Assembly: GCF_000003605.2 (NCBI RefSeq)
Contig: NW_003123406.1
Location: 224,874-250,505, forward strand
DNA from: Saccoglossus kowalevskii
Lineage: Eukaryota > Hemichordata > Enteropneusta > Harrimaniidae
Reading direction: 5' to 3'
Length of the DNA stretch: 25,632 nt
In this document: in pieces, positions 18,290 to 25,632 of the stretch
Layout of the letters: each line of letters starts with the position of its first letter
How positions within the stretch are numbered: position 1 is the stretch's first letter
Notes under the pieces: generated by a model
Told to the model about the DNA's origin: nothing
The model's input: the letters and a program-made list of their open reading frames with translations, nothing else
The model's database searches: none
Made by a program: the position numbers and the translations under genes

Positions 18290-18539
18290 AAGTCGAGCGC
18301 CCTCAAACACTTCCTGTTTCAGAATGACTGAAAGTTCAGAAGGTATAGTCATAGAGTATCTACAAACCAATTTGAAGGCAATAACGTGTAGACTTTATCG
18401 TTCAGAATAGCATTGGGTCAAAATAAAAATTAAGTCAAAATTCACAGCATTTCTTATTTTTAAAACAATACTTCCTGGAGTTTCTATGCCTACTGAACTC
18501 GCTTTTAGTTATTCTTAAGTGTTTGAGGGCGCTCGACTT
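18290..18539. mobile_element. 250-bp MITE-like element with 23-bp perfect TIRs
   Basis: AAGTCGAGCGCCCTCAAACA (18290 onward, to 18312) and its exact reverse complement (18517-18539) are 23-bp terminal inverted repeats. Beyond a six-base offset the match resumes with AGAATGACTGAAAG against AAGAATAACTAAAAG. The element has no coding capacity and is AT-rich inside. Target duplications are not clear: the flanks are CCTTTTTAT on the left and CGAAAGAGG on the right. The parent transposon family is not identified. Confidence 0.7.
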
Positions 18540-18714
18540 CGAAAGAGGTCTACAGGCGACGTGGGAAAGTCAATGCCTGCGTGGCATCGGAATGGCCCGT
18601 GTGCAAGAAAGTGGAAGAAAATCATCACGAATAAAACAAACAAAAACTTCACAGAGGTCTGTATCAATGATATTCTAGAATTTTTGAAAAAAAAATTGTC
18701 CATTTTCATAAGTG

Positions 18715-19626
18715 TTATCGGGATGCATAACATTTGCGAGTGATATTAAGTATCTCACAAGTGTCAACAGTTAGACGGCCATTTTTGCGTTGAATATGAA
18801 ATATCGCTGTTTTGTGTCCCTTTAGTTTCTCAACTTTGAAAAAAATATGAACTGGGGCGTCAGACTCATTTAGATATTTGTGACGGGCTCGAATGGCAAA
18901 ACCTCTGTTTTTGTGCTGTTCAAGGCGTGACAGAGTCGCATTCTTTTCCCGATAAGCACGGGAAGGAGCAGCGATGTTTGTTACATGCTCCATTTTACCG
19001 ATTTCATTTTCTAAGGCGCACTCTTTCTCTCTGTACACCCCTTGTTTGAAATGACAGTAGTCTTGTGACAAAATTTTGATTTTGTGCTTCCCAATGTCCC
19101 ACCATGTTTGCAAGTTTTTGAAAGTGTTACGTTGAGTTTGCCACTGGACCCATAATTCTGTAATTAAATTCACATATTCTGTGTCTTCAAGGACATGAAT
19201 ATTCAAACACCAGACTGGATTTGTTTGCTTTATGTTGTTAGTCAGTTTGATGTGCACCAGAGAGTGTTCTGAAATGGATTGTGCGTCATTGTGTATTTCA
19301 ATAGTATTCAGACAACTGCGCATGTGCTTGTAGATGTAAAATCTGTCAAGGCGTATGAGAGTGTTGCCACATCCCCATGTGAAATTTCTGCTGTTGCCAT
19401 GATGATGACGCCATGCATCGATTAACTTAAACCGTTCAAGCACAGAGCGTAGTGCGTGGGACGTGCGCATGTCTGGCTCCCTACCGCCATTACAGTCAAT
19501 GCCAGTTGCAAGTGTGCAATTAAAATCACCCCCAATAATAACCAGACCACCATTCAATTGTTTGAGATGTTGCTTTAGTTGCTTAAAACATTGAACACGC
19601 TTCTGTCCGTCTATGGGAGCATTCAC
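18715..19626 (-). pseudogene. LINE ORF2 endonuclease domain and linker
   Basis: This 303-residue open frame includes VIIGGDFNCTL, LIDAWRHHH, NFTWG, LIRLDRFYI and ISEHSLVHIKL. These match the G-G-D-F-N, D-x-W, F-T-W, L-D-R-x-x and S-D-H (here SEH) motifs of exonuclease/endonuclease/phosphatase-fold endonucleases that nick target DNA for LINE insertion. The frame continues upstream as NSNKFNLFNVNAP. After a shift near 19660 it continues as RSGRGVFSHGTTYHAGVDIL, the earlier part of the domain, to about 19880. The later part has long helices typical of the segment before the RT. The frame ends ILNITRKCYASR. It is not a complete gene. Confidence 0.8.
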
Positions 19627-19974
19627 ATTAAAGAGATTGAATTTGTTACTATTGAATTCTACATGTATATGATGCAGGAATAATGTCAGTGACAGACAAA
19701 ATATTTACAATTGAGTTTGGCGCAAATAAAATGTCTACGCCAGCATGATAAGTTGTACCATGGGAAAACACGCCTCTTCCACTCCGAACAACTTGCCAAG
19801 CGTTTTCATCTGATTCTTAGAGAAAATAAAAATCACTCTCATGATCACGCTTCAACAACACAAAAGCGCGGTACCTTTTCAATGCATCCCGACACCAGAA
19901 ATTGTGTATGCCATGGCATAATTAAAAAACTATGTTGTCACAGTAGCCATTACAAGTGTAATTATATATATATC

Positions 19975-20018
19975 TACTGTCATATGCATATATATATATA
20001 TATATGCATATGACAGTA
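19975..20018. repeat. Perfect 44-bp palindrome
   Basis: The sequence starts TACTGTCATATGCATATATA and is exactly its own reverse complement over 44 bases, with an alternating TA core. It lies between ORF1 and the endonuclease of the LINE remnant. Outer TA dinucleotides with inner CTGTCATATGCA arms would fit a minute TA-targeting inverted-repeat element, but expansion of a TA tract is also possible. Confidence 0.85.
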
Positions 20019-20346
20019 TACTGGTGAACGTTAAAATTCAACTATAAAGCAGCCTGTTGATTTGATATGTCTTTTGATTTTGTTGTTGAGTTGTTGAATC
20101 CTGTTTTTTTGTGACGAATTCAGTGTTTGAGAATACCTGTAATTCGTGAAATGCTTTAGAGGGACTTTAAAATTGGAACAAAATACAATATTTCAATGAA
20201 TTTCTTGGAATGCAGTGTTGAAACCAAGAAATCTGACATGAAGTCATTGCTAAGGTGAATGTCAGTGTCGGGACAGCTAGAAATGTCAGAAACGACCGAC
20301 CTTTCATCATCAGAGTCATGATTTTCAGTTTATTCGTGTATGTCAC

Positions 20347-21240
20347 TCATGACTGAGAACAACTGGGACTTTCAACTGAAAAACCGGAAAGCGAAACAGG
20401 TACACTTGATAATGGTGAATAATCAGGTGACTTGGCAGTGAAATCTAAAGATGGCGCTGAGTCTGACGCCATGGCCAAAGTTTCATTGACTGGAGGAGCC
20501 CATGGTTGCGGATTGCGAAGTAGGACCTCCGTATACACATGTGGCGGTTTGTACCCTCTCTTCATTAGTTAATTTATTCATGATTTCTTTATTATTATTG
20601 CCTTCGATGTTAGCTCTATTAGTTCATGTTTGATATTCTTTCATTTCATTTAGTTTGTCCCAATTCACCGGCGATTAAGATCAAACACGTTTTGTTTTTG
20701 AATTTTTAAATTGGTCACTTTCCATCACGCTTATTTCCTCCACATTTTCCTCTCGGTTTTTTGTATTTTCAGTTTCAGTTTCCATATCTTGAGAATTGTT
20801 TTTTATTGTTTCTTTTTGTTCTGTGTTTTCACCTTTGTTTTCAACGACATGTGTGACATTTTTACTATTGTTTTTTGATTTACTTGTTCACTTTTACTTT
20901 TTGGTACCGTGTTCACATTTGTGACATGAACATTGTTGTGTGTATCATTTGACTGTGAACAGTTTTTACGTGTGCCCCGGTTTCATACAGAGAAAGAAAA
21001 TACATTCATCGGTGGAGGTATAAATATTGTACATTTGACCATCATGCTGTATTGGCAGAAAACCATTAATGTTGATGTCTTTTGAAAACACATAAACCTG
21101 TCTACGGAAAGATTGAACATGTTTCAATGCCGGCCTTTTACAACCGAGCGGAATCGTTCTAACGTTGCTCATTACCCGACCGTACTGAGAAAGAGCACTA
21201 ACAATGCAATCATTTGGCAATTTGATAATCATTTGATAAG
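20347..21240 (-). pseudogene. LINE ORF1 remnant with zinc knuckle
   Basis: From about 21232 the minus strand reads MIIKLPNDCIVSALSQYGRV, MSNVRTIPLGCKRPALKHVQ, a segment ending NIYTSTDEC, IFFLCMKPGH. After a one-base shift it reads TRKNCSQSND. This gives C-x-x-C-x4-H-x4-C, a zinc knuckle like those in ORF1 of Tx1/L1-like LINEs, where YG-V is part of an RNA-binding fold. A Lys/Asn-rich tail follows. The open frame at 20347-20565 (PPHVYTEVLLRNPQPWAPPV...) is its probable C-terminal end, Ser/Pro-rich. Frameshifts show decay. Confidence 0.6.
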
Positions 21241-24200
21241 ATTACCTTGTTGGAACCAACGGCTCTACAGCCAAACACAATCAAAATGACAACAATAATG
21301 CTCAAGTCGAAGCGCCCTCTAGGGGACGGCAAAGTAATCATAACAGTCATTTCCGCCTATATTACGTAACGGAGAAAATGTCATATTCTTCCTCCTTGTG
21401 CCTTTTAATATCCGATTTGTCAGGATCAGGATTTCCAGGTAAAATTGCAATTATTCCAGTTTTTTTTACTTCCAAAAAAGTCATCATTGTCGTACATGTC
21501 TCATATCCATTTTGACAGTATGTTAAGGGTTTCACCGTGCAAATCTATGTCATATTGTAGAAACGATAAACTAAATGAAGGGCTAGACGAAACATTTTAA
21601 TTTTGCATATGAATCACAAAGTAGTTGTGCAAACGGTTTGAGGTGTCACTGACATCACGTTTGTAATATATAATTATTGAAACAAATAAAAAAAACCTTA
21701 TCAAATTTAGCATGACAGTTCTGGTAACAAAGTGGTGTAATATTTTCGACATTAACATGATCTGTATTAATAATTCCAGTGAAGTGATAGTGCAACCTGA
21801 TTAAAAAGTTGGTTGGTGGCTGATAATTTTAAAAGACGTCAATATCAAGATTTTCTCATTAATAACATGAATTATAGTTAGGTGTTGTAAGAATGTTTAG
21901 TAGTGTGTGTGTGATATAAAGCCTTGTGTACATGAGATGTCATTTCAATAGTACTAATTCTGTCTCATCTTTTTCACGCAAAACGCAAAATAATTTACTT
22001 CAACCACGCTTGTGCCGATTTAATTTTGATTGTGAAAATAATAACGTGTTTAAATGACCCCAAAATTAGTAACTATGTTATTTCCATATCCCGAAACTTT
22101 AAATTTAGTGATGTCTCCACAAATTACTCCTTGTTTTATTCGCAATAAGGACAATTGACGGGAATTGATGTCTATGAACGGTGATCTTGTATGTAGATAG
22201 TTGCTCTGTAATTTCCTCAATACTTGCACACACATTGGGTTTGCCGTGTTAAATTTTAGACGTCAAAAGCTAAAAAGTGATTTAAGGAGACAACCAGGAT
22301 ATAAAATTCATGACCCAACAATATCGGATTTATTAAACTCGTGTAGTAATTTTCATTTGGTCATCGCCATTCTTCTTGGGTCCGTACAATCAAATTCACA
22401 CGTGGCATGTCCCGAATGGTGGTGTAATGACAATTACGACTCTCGTTTAATGAATATATATCTATTGTAATGTCGTTCATTATATATTTATTCAACATTT
22501 TTATAACGTAGTTCTATTTATTCTATATCAGATTATCATTATACTTAATTATTTTGCTTATAGATATTTGATAGACACTGAAACATATGTTTAAATTAAC
22601 CTCGTTACTACAAACACATGTTGATAAATCTAACAAACAATAACACTTGTCTTTACGAAGACTATACACATTGCAATAAACAGATATGCAATTCCAGTTT
22701 ATATTGTGCGACTAGTTGTTATTGTACCTTTAAATTTGTACATAATCTTCACCACAAATATTGTGTTATTCTCTATGTTCCTAATTATATTTGTGTAATG
22801 CTTTGATGTCTTCCAGTAAATATATGCTGGTCATAGACAAAGTATATGCATTTATATAATTTCGACATAAATTATGTAACCCATTGCGATCACCACGTTT
22901 GGATAAGTCACAATTAATTGTGTTGGTGTGTTGCAGTTAGGATATAACACAACTGTAACAAGTGTTTAATAAATATGTATCTATATGTCACTCTAGGAGC
23001 ATCTACATTTTTGCCGGGTAATTATGACATGTACTTATGTGTTAAAATTGTCACATCTCCTCTCTCACAGATTATTGCAATAATACCTTCACCTTTATGG
23101 ATTGGGGCTAGAGGAACATATTTAATAACAATATAACAACCAGAGCAGTAAGTAATCCGGCCAACAACTATTTGTCGTGGTGTTGTTTCCCTTGTGGAAA
23201 TACAAATCGCCAGCCTAAGAACTAAGTATGTGTTTGCAGAAGGTTGTACTATATTAGATATATTTTTAATTTCATATTCCTTTTACGACAAATGCAATTG
23301 TTGCTACCCAACATACAAAATAGACAATAACTGGTGAATGTTTCTTAACTACGATTCAGCACGATTGTGCACTACGCCACGACGTTGGTCGCTAGCAGTT
23401 GACATTTCAAACACCACTTGAGTGCCCGACCGAACTGAAATAAGTTGAATTGAACACAAAATATTTTCATTGTTTCTAATGTAATCATGTATATCTCGCC
23501 ACAATGTAATTGTTTGTGTTATTATGAGTATGGAATGAGTTCTTATCAGCGGTGTGATGTTGTGATCTCGTTTCACCTGGACTTTCATGTTTGAACCTCC
23601 GCATGGCCTCACGGATTATACTATGAACCGCTCAGTTTTATGTGTTATATAATTTATTGTCCGTCCATACCCACGTGATTTGTTCCATTTTATCGGGTAT
23701 GTCGTAAGTGTTTTAAGTATCTTTATAGCAATTTGTATCTACCGAACAAACTGCTCTGATTGAAAATCTTTTGTGACTTCACCAATTCGCGTGTACATAT
23801 GAGTTATGCCCGCTTCGTGCCAATATTTATTGTATATGAACGTTCATGTAATCCTATCATTATTTTGTTTAGGTATTGCAACGACTAATCGGCAAGACTA
23901 TGACGAACAACCGAATATGTACTGGCGTCGAATAGATGCAGGTTATATGGAGAGCACATTTATCAGGATTTTGTAATTATTTTTCCGAATGAGTGAAATC
24001 CGCCAATGATTGTGGGTTATTTATGCTACTGATTACGTTTATGTTTTTTGTTATGTGCAACGCCACGCAATCAAATTTAAATACAAATGAATTGATTCCC
24101 GTAGTCTATAACCGAGTGTTTCATGTAATCCCGTGTTTCAACCTCTTAACGACATATTATGCAATCCACTGATGCACGTATTTCAAATTAGTAAATTACA

Positions 24201-25507
24201 TTCTTCCAATACCAACTGAAACATTATTACAACTAAAGAAATGAATAAATAACTAAATAACTAAATAAAGGAATAATAGATAAATAATAGAAATATACAA
24301 ATAAATACAAATATATATATACATTTCCTATTGACAGTTTATTGGCACATAATTCACATCTAGCGACAATTAGTTCAATTACCACACACCTTATACATAT
24401 AATCATCGCAAATGCCGCGTAGAACAAAGTTAACTGACTTCTCGTAAATGTTCCAGATTTCACAACAGCGCCATCAACACAATTTATCTGATAGTATGAT
24501 GGCTTATCGGCAGAATCGTTCTGACGTGACAAAGCCCATCAGATCGTCGGATTACTTGCAGCTGCTATTTTGTAATGTGTATTGCAATACCTTACACTTT
24601 TTAAAAATAATTTCAGCATAAATAATTTAGGTTGTATTGTGTGCGGCAATGTCTGGCATAACTATTAACTTGTGTCTAATCTGAAACAAGCTTGTGATTT
24701 GTTTTAACTTTAACAGGCCATAACAAATTCAGCCTGATATCTCAATAATAAGAAACTTGACAAACAAATGAAGTGCAACTGATTGAAACTTACTCAATAA
24801 TTCAATCACAAAATATATTACTGTTCACAAGACAAACAAAACAATTATTTTAAAATGATTTGTAGTAAATATTACACATAAACAATTAATGGTAAAAAAC
24901 ACAATCCAAGCTTGACGTTAGATACATGTCAAAAAATTGAGTTAAGATAGACAACAAAATGTCTTTGAAATCAATTAACAATTTTATCCAATCCAAAATA
25001 AAGGAGCAATCCCTTGTCTCAAGTTAATATAATATAATCGTACGTTATATTCAACATAATTCTATGTTTCTATGTTAAAGGTAACTGCCAATCATCAACA
25101 GGTAATTTTCTCTAATCAAATGTTGGAACCTACATCATGTCCTGTGTCAGAATGTTGTAATCTTCTCGCCTAGAAAAGAATACAAAAGTGAACGATGATA
25201 GAAATGTAGTTATCACACCAATACATGATACTGAATAACAATAATAACCTAGATACCAATGCTAATGGTATTGTATCATGTTAGATTGTGTTGCAGTATA
25301 TGTCATACGATTTAATTGATTTTTTCACTTTTTGAGTTTATTATTTGATACTCGTGAACATGGAAGCGTATCCCAAGTATACAATTGTGGTACGAGATTT
25401 GCATATTTTGTTGATAATAAGTTGCTACGAATTATATAGTCGTATCACAGAAGATCGAGAAAAGAAGATACACCATGTCTATGGTAGATTGAACAGCACA
25501 TGGACTA
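21241..25507. other. Intergenic, AT-rich, no convincing gene
   Basis: I looked for protein motifs and splice-bounded open stretches and found none I would defend. Short open frames here (for example 22201-22470, 22618-22806, 23349-23612 and 24233-24532) have the biased composition expected from AT-rich DNA and no recognisable motif. A simple AAATA-type repeat lies at about 24241-24325. Confidence 0.45.
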
Positions 25508-25632
25508 CAAGTTCAGACAATTAGGCCAAGTCTCGTTCACGTCATTGACATTATCAAAGTTGGTTTCACAACGCCCATATTTGCACGAACCTACTACATC
25601 AGAATGTCGCGGAATACCAGGTCGTAGTGTAA
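25508..25632 (-). CDS. Possible exon running off the window edge
   Basis: One minus-strand frame is open from the window end to a TAG at 25508-25510. It reads TLRPGIPRHSDVVGSCKYGR then CETNFDNVNDVNETWPNCLN. Three cysteines, an N-x-T glycosylation sequon and balanced composition are unlike the surrounding AT-rich frames. This hints at a final exon of a secreted or extracellular protein. At only about 40 codons it may still be chance. Confidence 0.2.

Larger units (their letters stand above)
18540..21240 (-). mobile_element. Decayed LINE (Tx1/L1-like), ORF1 and endonuclease part of ORF2
   Basis: Reading the minus strand from 21240 downward there is a zinc-knuckle ORF1, a roughly 400-base gap with a perfect palindrome, then an apurinic/apyrimidinic-type endonuclease with the long linker helices of ORF2. 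The reverse transcriptase is not clearly present. At most a degraded PRRH...GIDFPTSPVDLF stretch near 18540-18610 might be its beginning, and the 250-bp MITE-like element abuts that end. This is a dead copy. Clade assignment is inferred from the endonuclease linker (WWDIGKHKIKILSQDYC) and the knuckle-bearing ORF1. Confidence 0.72.

Noticed and set aside
24233-24532. Minus-strand 99-residue open frame with hydrophobic end
   Set aside because: The Tyr/Ile/Leu-rich end is a translation of an AAATA simple repeat; the rest shows no motif or splice support.

Overview
The window looks like nuclear DNA of a metazoan, most likely a marine invertebrate. It is AT-rich and has spliced coding structure with GT-AG introns, long non-coding stretches, an 849-base run of N, and decayed retrotransposons. 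The retrotransposon types (DIRS/Ngaro-type tyrosine-recombinase elements, Crypton-like recombinases, Tx1-like LINEs) are typical of such genomes. I see no bacterial operons, rRNA, tRNA or CRISPR. I cannot name the species.

There is one well-supported host gene. It is a three-exon plus-strand gene (exons 5119-5163, 8199-8418, 8785-9170) encoding a 216-residue helical protein that starts MGCGSSSS, a typical signal for N-myristoylation and palmitoylation. I cannot assign it a function. Its first intron is full of dispersed repeats, inverted repeats and a CA microsatellite, and a degenerate AATG-type repeat lies downstream.

From about 10.26 to 17.3 kb the minus strand is a layered transposon graveyard. 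First comes a broken Crypton/DUF3504-type tyrosine recombinase (about 10262-10690). Next is a decayed DIRS/Ngaro-type element running gag with CCHC knuckle, reverse transcriptase, RNase H, tyrosine recombinase (about 17293 down to 11220). Its recombinase is split by a much younger LTR retrotransposon (11779-14661). That insertion has 4-bp target duplications (GTAC), and its two LTRs differ at three positions over the comparable 606 bp. The N gap lies inside it.

From about 18.5 to 21.24 kb there is a decayed minus-strand LINE, probably Tx1/L1-like, with a zinc-knuckle ORF1 and an apurinic-type endonuclease. A 250-bp element with 23-bp perfect terminal inverted repeats abuts its downstream side, and a perfect 44-bp palindrome lies inside it. 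A second LINE fragment, with the YADD motif of reverse transcriptase, opens the window on the plus strand.

Several unnamed dispersed repeat families recur within the window: a roughly 320-bp unit at 6.6 and 17.7 kb in opposite orientation, a roughly 80-bp unit with a GATGGCGG-like core in at least four copies, and an 80-bp unit at 2.6 and 3.3 kb. The last 4.4 kb shows no convincing gene.
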